Assembly (NCBI RefSeq): GCF_003015185.1 | Contig: NZ_CP027860.1 | Location: forward strand, 2,604,001-2,668,000 | DNA length: 64,000 bases | Source: Ahniella affigens | Lineage (GTDB): Bacteria; Pseudomonadota; Gammaproteobacteria; Xanthomonadales; Ahniellaceae | Direction: 5' to 3' | Shown: in pieces, positions 1 to 11,575 of the stretch | How the letters are laid out: the number at the start of each line of letters is the position of its first letter | How positions within the stretch are numbered: position 1 is the stretch's first letter | The notes under the pieces: model-generated | The model's database searches: none | Told to the model about the DNA's origin: nothing | The model's input: the letters and a program-made list of their open reading frames with translations, nothing else | Made by a program: the position numbers and the translations under genes

Positions 1-385
1 CGATCTGGCGCTTCAACATCGCGCGCGGACTGTGCGGCAAATCGGCATGGGTGTGGTGATCCAGCACATCGCAAAGCACTAACGCGGTGCCTTCCAGCCA
101 GGGCGTCAAGCGCAGCGTCGACAAGTCCGGCTTCAGCACGAAATCGCCGTAGCCTTTGCTCCAACTCGCCGCCTGGTAACCCGGCACCGGCTCCATATCG
201 ATATCGTCAGCCAGCAAGTAATTGCAGCAATGCGTTTCTTCATACGCGCTGTCGACAAAATACTCTGCCTGAAACCGCTTGCCGACCAGCCGCCCTTGCA
301 TATCGACCATGCACGCCAACACCGTGTCGATCGTCCCTGCCGCTACTGCCTGCTTCAATGCCTCGAAGCTCAACGCTGCTGCCAT
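1..385 (-). CDS. Glutamine-synthetase-like enzyme, N-terminal part (runs off window)
   Basis: Only the first 128 codons are inside the window; the 3' end lies beyond position 1. The reverse-strand reading opens at ATG 385-383, preceded by GGAGAG at good spacing. The residues seen (an early VDMQGRLVGKR, then CCNYLLADDIDMEP, GYGDFVLKPD and a Cys-Asp-Val stretch before LPHSPRAMLKRQI) match the N-terminal beta-grasp domain of the GlnA/PuuA-like glutamine synthetase family. These enzymes ligate ammonia or an amine to glutamate using ATP. It is the last gene of a minus-strand cluster with an ethanolamine-type permease and N-formylglutamate amidohydrolase. A gamma-glutamyl-amine synthetase role fits that context better than housekeeping GlnA, but this is inference; the catalytic domain is not visible. 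Confidence 0.85.
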   Translation of the reverse strand, partial: MAAALSFEALKQAVAAGTIDTVLACMVDMQGRLVGKRFQAEYFVDSAYEETHCCNYLLADDIDMEPVPGYQAASWSKGYGDFVLKPDLSTLRLTPWLEGTALVLCDVLDHHTHADLPHSPRAMLKRQI

Positions 386-494
386 TGCCCTCTCCTGGTC
401 TGCCTGATCTCGGATTCCCGTTGCGGCGCGCGCCCCGCCTGATGCAGAACGCGCGCCCGAGCACTACGTCATGTCTAGTGTTGGCGACGCACGA

Positions 495-1979
495 TCAATG
501 CGCCGACGCGTTCTTGTCGAGCGCGAATTCCTCTTCCGGCGACAGGATCAGCTTGTGCCGACCCACAAACAGGAAGTACAGAATGCACAGCACAAACCAC
601 ACCGCGACGTACACCACACCTTGGCGGTAGGCCGCGTCACCAGTGACTTGCACATACAGCGTGACGACCGAAATGATCATCGTCAGTGCCGCGCCTAGAA
701 TCCCGAACGGGCTCTTGTACGGACGCGTCATGTTGGGCCGCTTGACTCGCAACAGGATGAACGACAGCGCCTGCATGAAATACGAAAACATCGCGCCAAA
801 CACGGCCATGTTGAGCAACACGCCACCAATGATCTTGCCGCCATTTTCGGCGCCCAGGCCAAACCACAGCGCAAACATTACCGCCAACGCGACCAAGCTG
901 CCGCCAACCATCGCCACATGCGGGGTTTTGCGCGTGCCATGGGTGACCGACAAACCGGACGGGAAGTAGCCCGCTCGGCTCAGGGAGTAAATCTGCCGAC
1001 CCTTCGCGAAAATGATCGTATGGAAGCTCGCAACCAAACCGAGTACAGCGACCAACGCCAGCACGGCGGCCACATTGGAGCCCTCCCCCAGCAGCGCGCG
1101 CAAGCCATCCAGCAGTGGCTCGGCCGACGTACCGAGTTTGAATGATCCAACGCCCGCGACCGAGGCATTCAACCACAGAATCATGAACGCCGAGATGATC
1201 AGTGTGAACATGCCAGCCAGAATCCCCTTCGGCATATCACGCTTCGGATCGACCGACTCCTCAGCCGCCAGCGGCAGCTGCTCGATCGCTAGGAACAGCC
1301 ACACCGCAAACGGCAGACCGGCGAGCACGCCCGCAATGCCGTTGGGCAGAAACGGCCCATTACCTTCTGGCAATTCCACGCCGCCTGGGCCAACGTTCAT
1401 CGCCCAGCGGTTGAAGTCGAGGTGCCCAACCGACAGGATCCAGAACGCGACCAGACACGCCAGCGCGAGCAATGTCACCACGAGCCCAACGCGGAACGAC
1501 AATTCGACCCCGACGATATTGAGCCCGACAAACAGGATGTAAAATCCGATCCACCAGAGCGGCTGCATCTCGGGTGCGGTCCCGACAATGCTGCCCATGT
1601 AGCTGCCAATGAAGAACACGATGACGGCAGGCGTCAGCACGTATTCAACATTTTCAGACAGGCCCGTCAGGAATCCACCCCAAGGCCCCATCGCGGTACG
1701 CGCGAAGGAGTAGGCGCCGCCCGTGTGCGGCAACGCCGGGGATAGTTCGGCCAGGCAGAACGTCAATCCGAGATACATCACCGAGATGATGACCGTCGCC
1801 ACAAACATGCTGCCCCAGCCATTGGCCAGGCCAAAATTCCAGCCTGAGAAATGCCCGGAGATGACCGCCCCGACGCCTAGCGCCCAGAGCGACCACACCC
1901 CGGCGTATCGGCGCAAGCCACGTTTTTCGAAATAGCTCTGATCAACTTTGGTGTAGGTAACGCCCGCTGCTTCCGACAT
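495..1979 (-). CDS. APC-family amino acid/ethanolamine permease
   Basis: A 494-residue inner-membrane transporter with about 12 hydrophobic segments. The N-terminal region (YTKVDQSYFEKRGLRRYAG, then GVGAVISGHFSGWNFGL) is the signature of the ethanolamine permease branch of the amino acid-polyamine-organocation superfamily. The consensus unwound first helix GxGxxISG is present. ATG 1979 has GGGGGA upstream. It lies 12 bp downstream of the N-formylglutamate amidohydrolase gene and 109 bp before the glutamine-synthetase-like gene, all on one strand, so the three are probably co-transcribed. Uptake of ethanolamine or another small amine to be gamma-glutamylated is the simplest reading. The substrate cannot be fixed from sequence alone. 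Confidence 0.88.
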   Translation of the reverse strand: MSEAAGVTYTKVDQSYFEKRGLRRYAGVWSLWALGVGAVISGHFSGWNFGLANGWGSMFVATVIISVMYLGLTFCLAELSPALPHTGGAYSFARTAMGPWGGFLTGLSENVEYVLTPAVIVFFIGSYMGSIVGTAPEMQPLWWIGFYILFVGLNIVGVELSFRVGLVVTLLALACLVAFWILSVGHLDFNRWAMNVGPGGVELPEGNGPFLPNGIAGVLAGLPFAVWLFLAIEQLPLAAEESVDPKRDMPKGILAGMFTLIISAFMILWLNASVAGVGSFKLGTSAEPLLDGLRALLGEGSNVAAVLALVAVLGLVASFHTIIFAKGRQIYSLSRAGYFPSGLSVTHGTRKTPHVAMVGGSLVALAVMFALWFGLGAENGGKIIGGVLLNMAVFGAMFSYFMQALSFILLRVKRPNMTRPYKSPFGILGAALTMIISVVTLYVQVTGDAAYRQGVVYVAVWFVLCILYFLFVGRHKLILSPEEEFALDKNASAH

Positions 1980-1991
1980 GCGATCCCCCGG

Positions 1992-2807
1992 CTAGTGATT
2001 AACGGTATCTATGGAAAGGCGCCGCGCGGGTAACGCGGCGTTGCTGAAAAATCCATCCAGTGCCACTCTGAAATCATGTGCGAGCCGACCGGCCCATTGC
2101 ATCTGCCCGATCCGACTCTCGATCTGATCGTTCCGAACTTCGATCATCGCCCCCGGCAATCCGCGCTGCTCGGCATGGCGTTCAATGCTGTGGTACACCC
2201 GTTGCGCTGGCGTGTACGGCTGGTTGTCACCCACGGACAGTGATTCGTCCCGTGCCAGTGCGTGCAGAATTCGGTCCGACAGCCGCCGGTCTTCGCGACT
2301 GATCACTCCAATCTGCCACGGTCGGGGAACGCCCAGATACACAGGCGTAAAGGAGTGAATCGAAATGACCGCCGTTGGCAGACCTTGACCCAGACGCTCG
2401 TCGATCAACGCGTCAATCTCGGCATGAAACGGTCGATAGAGCCAGTCGGCGCGATGCTGCCGCTCAGCGTCAGGCAAATCTCGATTGCCCGGAACCGCAA
2501 TGTTCTCGCTCTCGGTGACGATCGAATCCGGCGCACTGGGATCGCGATTCAAGTCCAACAGCAGGCGCGAATGTGTGGCAAATACCAACGGCGCATCCAG
2601 GAGTGCCGACAGTTGCTCAGAAAGCCCCAGAGCGCCGATGTCCCATGCGATGTGCCGCTGCAGATCAGCCATCGACACGCCAAGCCGCTCGTAATTGAGC
2701 GGGATGAAATTGCTCGCATGCTCGCAGATCAGCACCACGGGCCCCTTGCCGTCGCGATTCAGGATCGCGACCGCCGCGGCGGCATTGGCACGTGCGTCTC
2801 CCAGCAT
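1992..2807 (-). CDS. N-formylglutamate amidohydrolase family protein
   Basis: 271 residues, the usual length of the FGase family. The N-terminal motif LICEHASNFIP and the following HIAWDIGA are diagnostic; family members hydrolyse N-formyl-L-glutamate to glutamate and formate, or act on related N-acyl or gamma-glutamyl compounds. The central region contains LLLDLNRDPSAPDSI, HRADWLYRPFH and ISIHSFTPVYLG. It is the first gene of the minus-strand cluster and faces the RpiR regulator across a 183-bp divergent intergenic region carrying a palindrome. No histidine-degradation genes are visible nearby, so a role in clearing gamma-glutamyl intermediates alongside the adjacent synthetase is as plausible as histidine catabolism. 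Confidence 0.88.
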   Translation of the reverse strand: MLGDARANAAAAVAILNRDGKGPVVLICEHASNFIPLNYERLGVSMADLQRHIAWDIGALGLSEQLSALLDAPLVFATHSRLLLDLNRDPSAPDSIVTESENIAVPGNRDLPDAERQHRADWLYRPFHAEIDALIDERLGQGLPTAVISIHSFTPVYLGVPRPWQIGVISREDRRLSDRILHALARDESLSVGDNQPYTPAQRVYHSIERHAEQRGLPGAMIEVRNDQIESRIGQMQWAGRLAHDFRVALDGFFSNAALPARRLSIDTVNH

Positions 2808-2830
2808 GATCAGCGAGCCTCTTCACGACT

Positions 2831-2844
2831 GTAATGATCGTTAC
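2831..2844. promoter_or_regulatory. Candidate operator palindrome in divergent promoter region
   Basis: GTAATGATCGTTAC is a near-perfect inverted repeat (one mismatched pair) 23 bp upstream of the amidohydrolase start, within the region shared with the divergent RpiR-type regulator. Its placement fits a binding site for that regulator, but no second copy was found to support it. Confidence 0.4.
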
Positions 2845-2990
2845 AAAACCAAGTCCATTGCAGACTTCGGAAAGATATCGTACAAATGTCCCACGCTGTC
2901 AACTGTTTTGTCACAGGTCCTCTACAAATCCGCCTGAGACCTTCGTTCAGACAGCACGGTGGGCAACAACTGGAAGGCAGCAGGCGACAC

Positions 2991-3839
2991 ATGACGCAGA
3001 CCGTGGTGGACCAGCTTCGCGAAAGCCTCGGCAGTTTTCCGATGACCGAGCGCCGGGTCGCGCATCGACTATTGGCCGACTACCCCATGGCTGGCCTCCA
3101 AAGCGCGACCGATCTTGCCAAACAGGTCGGCGTCAGCACCCCGACCGTACTGCGCATGGTGGCGCGACTAGGCTTCGAATCCTATGTCGAATTCCAGAAG
3201 CGCTTGCGTGGCGAGCTCACGGCGCAATTAAGCTCGCCATTGCAAAAGTCAGCGCTCAGCGAACGCGACACCGAGCCCACTGAACCCAGCAACCCCTATC
3301 AAGCAATGGCCGCAGCAATCGCGCGCAATATCGAAGAAACGTTCGCGAATTTGGCCACGCATGAGTTCGACGCCGTCGTCAAGTTGCTCGGCAACCGCAA
3401 GAACCGTGTCCACCTGATCGGTGGCCGATTTACCGATGCCCTTGCCCGCTACCTGTCGGTACAGATGCGCATCATCCGTCCGGATGTGGCGCATCTGCAG
3501 GATCAGGAATCGAACTGGCAGGATCAATTGCTCGACATGGATCAGCATGATGTGTTGCTGATTTTCGACATTCGCCGCTACCAGGCGTCACTGCTTCGTC
3601 TCGCTGAGCTCGCGTCGGCGCGGCAGGTGCGGGTGCTGCTGATTACCGACCAATGGCTATCGCCCATTTCAAAGCATGCAAAACACGTCTTGCCAGCACG
3701 CGTGGTGGTGCCATCGGTCTGGGACTCGTCGGCAGCACTGATGGCGGTCTGCGAGGCACTGCTGGCCGCGATCACGCGTGAGCACTGGGACTTTGCACAA
3801 AAGCGCATGCGCGGGTTGGAGCAGCTGCGTGGCCGATAG
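2991..3839 (+). CDS. MurR/RpiR-family transcriptional regulator
   Basis: 282 residues from ATG 2991; longer upstream readings lack family homology. The N-terminal part carries the RpiR helix-turn-helix (SATDLAKQVGVSTPTVLRM, then LGFESYVEFQKRLR). The C-terminal part has a SIS-like domain (RVHLIGGRFTDALARYLSVQM), which in the family usually binds a phosphosugar or other small effector. It is transcribed divergently from the amidohydrolase-permease-synthetase cluster and is its likely local regulator. The ligand is unknown; RpiR members next to amine and amino acid genes are not necessarily sugar-responsive. A GC-rich hairpin repeat follows between this gene and the convergent dapB. Confidence 0.87.
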   Translation: MTQTVVDQLRESLGSFPMTERRVAHRLLADYPMAGLQSATDLAKQVGVSTPTVLRMVARLGFESYVEFQKRLRGELTAQLSSPLQKSALSERDTEPTEPSNPYQAMAAAIARNIEETFANLATHEFDAVVKLLGNRKNRVHLIGGRFTDALARYLSVQMRIIRPDVAHLQDQESNWQDQLLDMDQHDVLLIFDIRRYQASLLRLAELASARQVRVLLITDQWLSPISKHAKHVLPARVVVPSVWDSSAALMAVCEALLAAITREHWDFAQKRMRGLEQLRGR

Positions 3840-3902
3840 GCAAGCGCTCAATGGATGCTGCAAGGAATCGCTTGGCCGGACGTCAATCTCAATCACAATT
3901 AA

Positions 3903-3985
3903 CCCTTCCCCGCGATCGCGGCGGAGGAAGAATTGCTCCCTCTCCCACGCGAGTGGGAGAGGGCCGGGGAGAGGGCTACTTGCGG
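3903..3985. repeat. GC-rich palindromic repeat between convergent genes
   Basis: Contains a perfect hairpin, CCCTCTCCCAC then GCGA then GTGGGAGAGGG (about 3938-3963), flanked by CCCCGCGATCGCGG-like and GGGCCGGGGAGAGGG blocks and ending in CTACTTGCGGCAG. A related copy with the same modules lies at about 15163-15262. The position between convergent ends (RpiR gene and dapB) is typical of REP-like elements and it may also terminate transcription, although no T-run follows the stem. The rest of 3840-4073 shows nothing coding. Confidence 0.6.
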
Positions 3986-4073
3986 CAGTGCATCGGATTC
4001 TGAAACTCGCATGTCCGCCATTCACTTGGATACAGACAACGCAAATCACTGCACCTGCGAACCAATGGATTTT

Positions 4074-4874
4074 CTAACCCAGCACATCTTCCATTCGATA
4101 CTGCCCAGGCGGCTGGCCGATGATCCAACTTGCCGCGCGCAATGCCCCGCGCGCAAACAGATCGCGCGTACCGGCGCTGTGGCTCAGGCTCAAGCGCTCA
4201 CCGGGCATCGCAAACAATACGGTGTGTTCGCCCACGATATCGCCACCACGCAGACTCGCAAAGCCGATCTCGCCCTCGCGACGCGCTCTCGGCGCGGACG
4301 ATCGATCGTTGACCGAGACGGTTTCGAGCACCACGTCGCGGCCTTCTGCCACCGACCGCCCCAGATGCAAAGCCGTGCCAGACGGCGCGTCCTGCTTGTG
4401 ACGATGATGCGCCTCGACAATTTCGACATCGACACTCGGACCCAGAGCACGACTGGCTTCACGTACGAGTCGACTCAGCAACGCCACGCCGAGACTGAAG
4501 TTGGCGGCCCAGAGCACGGGAATGGTTTGCGCTGCGTGCGCGAGTTCGGCCTGCTGAAGCGCATTCAAGCCCGTGGTGCCACTGACAAATGCAGCCCGAC
4601 GGTAACGGGCCAGTTCGAGCGCGGCGCTGAAACTCTCGCCATGGGAAAAATCCACCAGCACGTCGCAGCCAACATCGGGATCGAACGCATCCGAAAACTC
4701 GACTGCGCCCTGAAAACCGTGGATCTGGCTGCTGACCAGCTCGCCCACCAACGCCGAACCTGGCCGCACCAATGCGGCACTCAACTGCAGCGTGCTTTCC
4801 GGCAGCAGGCGCATGATGCTTTGGCCCATACGGCCGGCGGCACCATGCAGCACCAGCTGGCGGCCAGAGTTCAT
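4074..4874 (-). CDS. dapB: 4-hydroxy-tetrahydrodipicolinate reductase
   Basis: 266 residues, full family length. It performs the NAD(P)H-dependent reduction of 4-hydroxy-tetrahydrodipicolinate to tetrahydrodipicolinate in the succinylase lysine/meso-DAP pathway; dapD and dapE are in the same window. Visible motifs are the nucleotide-binding loop GAAGRMG at residues 11-17, the SGTTGL turn, and the catalytic/substrate segment [15 protein letters not shown]. Its ATG overlaps the kdsA stop codon (ATGA), so it is translationally coupled in a pyrG-kdsA-dapB run on the minus strand. Placing dapB after kdsA links cell-wall DAP supply and LPS KDO synthesis. Confidence 0.97.
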   Translation of the reverse strand: MNSGRQLVLHGAAGRMGQSIMRLLPESTLQLSAALVRPGSALVGELVSSQIHGFQGAVEFSDAFDPDVGCDVLVDFSHGESFSAALELARYRRAAFVSGTTGLNALQQAELAHAAQTIPVLWAANFSLGVALLSRLVREASRALGPSVDVEIVEAHHRHKQDAPSGTALHLGRSVAEGRDVVLETVSVNDRSSAPRARREGEIGFASLRGGDIVGEHTVLFAMPGERLSLSHSAGTRDLFARGALRAASWIIGQPPGQYRMEDVLG

Positions 4875-5689
4875 GCGGACAATCCCTTCGCCAGTCGATC
4901 AAACCCTTGCAGCTGCACGAGCAACTCGCGCATTTGTCCGAGCGGCCACGCGTTCGGACCGTCCGAAAGCGCCTGTTCCGGATCCGGATGGGTTTCCATG
5001 AACAAGCCCGACACGCCCACCGCCACGGCGGCACGCGCCAGCGCCGGCACAAACTCGCGCTGGCCACCCGACTTGTCGCCCTGCCCGCCCGGCAATTGCA
5101 CCGAGTGCGTGGCGTCAAATACCACCGGGCAACCGGTGTCTTTCATGACCACGAGCGACCGCATGTCGGACACCAGGTTGTTGTAACCAAAACTCACGCC
5201 GCGCTCGCAGACCATGATCTGCTGATTGCCGGTGGACTTGGCCTTTTCCGCAACATGGCGCATGTCCCACGGCGCCAGAAACTGGCCCTTCTTGATATTG
5301 ACCGGCTTGCCGACTGAACACACATTCAAAATGAAATCGGTCTGACGGCACAGGAACGCCGGCGTTTGCAGCACATCCACCACCGATGCGACTTCCTGCA
5401 TCGGTGTGTATTCGTGCACATCCGTCAAAACCGGCACGTTGATTTGGCGTTTGACTTCGGCCAGCACCTGCAAACCCGCTTCCAGGCCAGGGCCACGAAA
5501 GCTCTTACCCGAAGACCGGTTGGCCTTGTCGAAGCTGGACTTGTAGATGAACGGAATGCCGAGCGCTGCCGTCATCTCCTTTAGCTGCCCGGCGGTATCG
5601 ATCGCGAGCTGCAGAGACTCGATGACGCACGGCCCAGCAATCAGGAAAAAGGGTTGTTCCGGTCCAACTTCGAAACCACAAAGGTGCAT
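4871..5689 (-). CDS. kdsA: 3-deoxy-8-phosphooctulonate (KDO-8-P) synthase
   Basis: 272 residues. It condenses phosphoenolpyruvate with arabinose-5-phosphate to give KDO-8-phosphate for lipopolysaccharide inner core, so the cell is Gram-negative. Diagnostic motifs are [10 protein letters not shown] near the N-terminus, [24 protein letters not shown] and [14 protein letters not shown]. It sits 9 bp downstream of pyrG and overlaps dapB by 4 bp, so all three are likely one transcript. The pyrG-kdsA order is common in gammaproteobacteria. Confidence 0.97.
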   Translation of the reverse strand: MHLCGFEVGPEQPFFLIAGPCVIESLQLAIDTAGQLKEMTAALGIPFIYKSSFDKANRSSGKSFRGPGLEAGLQVLAEVKRQINVPVLTDVHEYTPMQEVASVVDVLQTPAFLCRQTDFILNVCSVGKPVNIKKGQFLAPWDMRHVAEKAKSTGNQQIMVCERGVSFGYNNLVSDMRSLVVMKDTGCPVVFDATHSVQLPGGQGDKSGGQREFVPALARAAVAVGVSGLFMETHPDPEQALSDGPNAWPLGQMRELLVQLQGFDRLAKGLSA

Positions 5690-5698
5690 GCCAATTCC

Positions 5699-7414
<1,716 letters not shown>

Positions 7415-7469
7415 TCACGGTTTGCCCGCACATTCGCCCGAGTTTCCGGCGTAAGTCATTGTTTCGTCG

Positions 7470-10385
7470 CGACCCAATGCGGCGTCCCTTCAGGACGCGG
7501 TAGTTCTTACGCATGGTCTCCCCAGGGCGTTGCCCTGGGCTGGTATGCGTGGCCCCGTTGGGGCCAATAATTCCAATTCTGTGGGAATCAATCGATGTCG
7601 CGGCTCCATGCGGCGTCCCTTCAGGACGCGGCAATGATTGCGCGATGCCTCCTCAACCAGGGTTGCACCCTGGGCTGGTATGCATGGCCCCGTTGGGGCC
7701 AACAATCGGCATTTGGCCGAAGGTGATCCGTATACAAATGTGGACCCCGGACACCGAATGCGCGCCAACGGCCCGCCCGCATACCAGTGTTACACCAGAA
7801 CGCATTTGAACTGAGCCCCAAAGGGGCGTCGCATACCAGCCCAGGGTGAAACCCTGGGTTCGCGGGACCCCAATTCGAGCGTTCTGAAGGAACGCCGCAT
7901 CACCGACGACACGATCGGTGTCGCGACCCCATGCGGCGTCCCTTCAGGACGCGGTGATTCTTACGCATGCTCTCCCCAGGGCGTTGCCCTGGGCTGGTAT
8001 GCGTGGCCCCGTTGGGGCCAATCATTCCGATTCTGTGGGAATCAATCGATGTCGCGGCTCCATGCGGCGTCCCTTCAGGACGCGGCAATGATTGCGCGAT
8101 GCCTCCTCAACCAGGGTTGCACCCTGGGCTGGTTTGCGTGGCCCCGTTGGGGCCAATAATTCCAATTCTGTGGGAATCAATTGGTGTCGCGGCTCAATGC
8201 GGCGTCCCTTCAGGACGCGGTGATTCTTACGCGTGGCCTCCCCAGGGCGTTGCCCTGGGCTGGTATGTGTGGCCCCGTTGGGGCCAACAATCGGCATTTG
8301 GCCGAAGGTGATCCGTATACAAATGTGGACCCCGAACACCGAATGTGCGCCAGCGGCCCGGCCGCATACCTGTGCTACACCAGAACGCATTTGAACTGAG
8401 CCCCGAAGGGGCGTCGCATACCAGCCCAGGGTGCAACCCTGGGTTCGCGGGACCCCAATTCGGGCGTTCTGAAGGAACGCCACATCACCATCGACACGAT
8501 CGGTGTCGCGACCCAATGCGGCGCCCCTTCAGGACGCGGCAATGATTGCGCGATGCCTCCTCAACCAGGGTTGCACCCTGGGCTGGTTTGCGTGGCCTCG
8601 TTGGGGCCAACAATCGGCATTTGACCGAAGGTGATCAGTATACAAATGTGGACCCCGGACTCCGAATGCGCGCCAACGGCCCGCCCGCATACCAGTGTTA
8701 CACCAGAACACATTTGAACTGAGCCCCGAAGGGGCGTCGCATACCAGCCCAGGGTGAAACCCTGGGTTCGCGGGACCCCAATTCGGGCGTTCTGAAGGAA
8801 CGCCGCATCACCATCGACTCGATCGGTGTCGCGACCCAATGCGGCGTCCCTTCAGGACGCGGCAATGATTGCGCGATACCTCCCCACCCAGGGTTGCACC
8901 CTGGGCTGGTATGCATGGCCCCGTTGGGGCCAATAATTCCAATTCTGTGGGAAACGATCGGTGTCGCGGCTCCATGCGGCGTCCCTTCAGGACGCGGTGA
9001 TTCTTACGCGTGGTCTCCCCAGGGCGTTGCCCTGGGCTGGTATGCATGGCCCCGTTGGGGCCAATAATTCCAATTCTGTGGGAAAGGATCGATGTCGCGG
9101 CTCCATGCGGCGTCCCTTCAGGGCGCGGCAATGATTGCGCGATGCCTCCCCACCCAGGGTTGCACCCTAGGCTGGTATGCATGGCCCCGTTGGGGCCAAC
9201 AATCGGCATTTGGCCGAAGGTGATCCGTATACAAATGTGGACCCCGGACACCGAATGCGCGCCAACGGCCCGCCCGCATACCAGTGCTACACCAGAACGC
9301 ATTTGAACTGAGCCCCGAAGGGGCGTCGCATACCAGCCCAGGGTGAAACCCTGGGTTCGCGGGACCCCAATTCGGGCGTTCTGAAGGAACGCCGCATCAC
9401 CGACGACACGATCGGTGTCGCGACCCCATGCGGCGTCCCTTCAGGACGCTGCAATGATTGCTCGATGCCTCCCCACCCAGGGTTGCACCCTGGGCTGGTA
9501 TGCATGGCCCCGTTGAGGCCAACAATCGGCATTTGGCCTAGGGTGATCCGTATACAAATGTGGACCCCGGACACCGAATGCGCGCCAACGGCCCGCCGGC
9601 ATACCAGTGCTACACCAGAACGCATTTGAACTGAGCCCCGAAAGGGGCGTCGCATACCAGCCCAGGGTGAAACCCTGGGTTCGCGGGACCCCAATTCGGG
9701 CGTTCTGAAGGAACGCCGCATCACCATCGACTCGATCGGTGTCGCGGCTCCATGCGGCGTCACTTCAGGACGCTGCAATTCTTACGCCTGGTCTCCCCAG
9801 GGCGTTGCCCTGGGCTGGTATGCGTGGCCCCGTTGGGGCCAACAATCGGCATTTGGCCGAAGGTGATCCGTTTACAAATGTGGACCCCGGACACCGAATG
9901 CGCGCCAACGGCCCGCCCGCATACCAGTGCTGCACCAGAACGCATTTGAACTGAGCCCCGAAAGGGGCGTCGCATACCAGCCCAGGGTGAAACCCTGGGT
10001 AAGTAAGAAGGGGCGTCGCATACCAGCCCAGGGTGAAACCCTGGGTTCGCGGGGCCCCAAATCGGGCGCTCTGAAGGAACGCCGCATCACCGACGAAACG
10101 ATCGGTGCCGCGACCCCATGCGGCGTCCCTTCAGGACGCGGTGATTCTTACGCATGGTCTCCCCAGGGCGTTGCCCTGGGCTGGTATGCGTGGCCCCGTT
10201 GGGGCCAATAATTCCAATTCTGTGGGAAACGATCGATGTCGCGACACATGCGGCGTCCCTTCAGGCCGCGGCAATGATTGCGCGATGCCTCCCCACCCAA
10301 GGTTGCACCCTGGGCTGGTTTGCGTGGCCCCGTTGGGGATAATAGTTCCAATTCCGTGGGAATCGATCGATGTCGCGACACATAC
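7470..10385. repeat. 2.9-kb modular array of hairpin repeats
   Basis: A non-coding block built from a few short palindromes in repeating order. Module A is GCGTCCCTTCAGGACGC, 13 copies starting near 7479, 7609, 7932, 8064, 8199, 8517, 8840, 8977, 9107, 9431, 9754, 10120 and 10251. Module B is CCCAGGGCGTTGCCCTGGG (or GGTTGCACC in the middle), followed about 11 bp on by GGCCCCGTTGGGGCC. Module C starts CAATCGGCATTTGGCCGAAG, six copies near 7701, 8287, 8610, 9199, 9523 and 9839. It runs through GAGCCCCGAAGGGGC, CCCAGGGTGAAACCCTGGG and GGCGTTCTGAAGGAACGCC. Copies are nearly identical with compensating stem changes in places. Open frames crossing it are repeat read-through. The block lies between the divergently oriented upstream side of pyrG and the 3' end of dapE. 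Confidence 0.9.
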
Positions 10386-10426
10386 AGCACGTTCGCACCG
10401 GTCGCCGCCTCCTGCCGCCGACGCGC

Positions 10427-11575
10427 TCAACGCCGCGCCGGCCCCAACATGCGCTTCAGAATATCCAGGTAAACCCGCTCCAGCCGCGCCAGATCGGCAA
10501 CCGACACACACTCATTAACCTTGTGAATCGTCGCGTTGATCGGCCCAAGTTCCACCACCTCAGCACCCATTGGCGCAATGAAGCGTCCGTCCGACGTACC
10601 ACCGCCCGTGTCGGCGAGTGCCTCGGCACCGGTTTCGGCGACCAATGCCGCCTGCGTCGCCTTCAGCAAGTCGCCATGCGCAGTCAAAAAGGGTGCTCCC
10701 GACAACACCCACCGAATCCGATAATCCAGGTTGTGCCGGACCAGAATGGTCTCCGTCTCACGCATCAGATCTTCAGCACGAGACGCGGTACCAAACCGGA
10801 AGTTGGCATCGAGATTCAACTCCGCGGGAATGATATTGGTCGCGCCGGTGCCGGAGTGAATGTTCGAGATTTGAAAGCTGGTCGCCGGGAAATGCGGATT
10901 CCCCTCGTCCCACCGCCGCGCTGCCAGTTCGGCTAATGCTGGTGCGGCGTGATGAATCGGGTTAAGCGCCTTCTCCGGGTACGCCACGTGCCCTTGCACC
11001 CCGCGCACTTTGATATGCGCGTGCAGCGAACCGCGCCGGCCGATCCGGATTCGGTCGCCGAATTGTTTGTCGCTCGACGGCTCACCAACCAGGCAATAGT
11101 CGATGCGCTGCCCTCGCTGGACAAACGTCTCCGCGACCCGGCGAATGCCGTCTTCGGCGACGCCTTCCTCGTCACTCGTCAGCAGGATTCCCACGATGCC
11201 CGAGTGTTCGGGGTGGGCCGTGACATAGCGCTCCAAAGCGATCACCATGGCCGCGACACTGCCCTTCATATCGGCGGCGCCACGCGCATACAGCAACCCG
11301 TCACGCAGTTCGGGCACGAACGGATCAGAGCTCCAGGCTTCGCGGTCGCCGACCGGCACCACGTCGGTATGTCCCAAAAACGCGAAGGTCTTCCCGACCG
11401 TGCCATGCCAGGCCCACAGGTTGTCGACCTCGCCGAACCGCAGTGATTCCACCTGAAACCCGACCGTTCGCAAACGTTCGGCGACCAGTGCCTGACAGCC
11501 ACCGTCATTCGGCGTGATGGAGTTCCGGGCGCACAGCGCCTGGGTCAGCAGCAGGGTTTCGGTCAGGTCAGACAT
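10427..11575 (-). CDS. dapE: Succinyl-diaminopimelate desuccinylase
   Basis: 382 residues from ATG 11575 (MSDLTETLLL); an upstream in-frame start would add 13 residues unlike the family. It is an M20-family dinuclear zinc hydrolase that removes succinate from N-succinyl-LL-DAP. Metal and catalytic motifs visible are GHTDVVPVGD, RGAADMKGS, TSDEEG and CLVGEPSS, with GHVAYPEKALNPIH in the dimerisation/lid region and NATIHKVNE near the C-terminus. The start lies 8 bp inside the end of yffB, so it is coupled to dapD-yffB. Its 3' end abuts the hairpin array with about 40 bp between. Confidence 0.97.
   Translation of the reverse strand: MSDLTETLLLTQALCARNSITPNDGGCQALVAERLRTVGFQVESLRFGEVDNLWAWHGTVGKTFAFLGHTDVVPVGDREAWSSDPFVPELRDGLLYARGAADMKGSVAAMVIALERYVTAHPEHSGIVGILLTSDEEGVAEDGIRRVAETFVQRGQRIDYCLVGEPSSDKQFGDRIRIGRRGSLHAHIKVRGVQGHVAYPEKALNPIHHAAPALAELAARRWDEGNPHFPATSFQISNIHSGTGATNIIPAELNLDANFRFGTASRAEDLMRETETILVRHNLDYRIRWVLSGAPFLTAHGDLLKATQAALVAETGAEALADTGGGTSDGRFIAPMGAEVVELGPINATIHKVNECVSVADLARLERVYLDILKRMLGPARR

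Noticed and set aside
4074-5689. Overlapping plus-strand frames opposite dapB and kdsA.
   Set aside because: They are antisense shadows; both minus-strand genes have full-length family motifs.
7470-10385. Possible CRISPR array or protein-coding genes in the repeat block.
   Set aside because: Spacers are not unique: the sequence between hairpins is itself repeated, unit order varies, and no cas genes are near. The long frames are read-through of palindromes in several frames on both strands.
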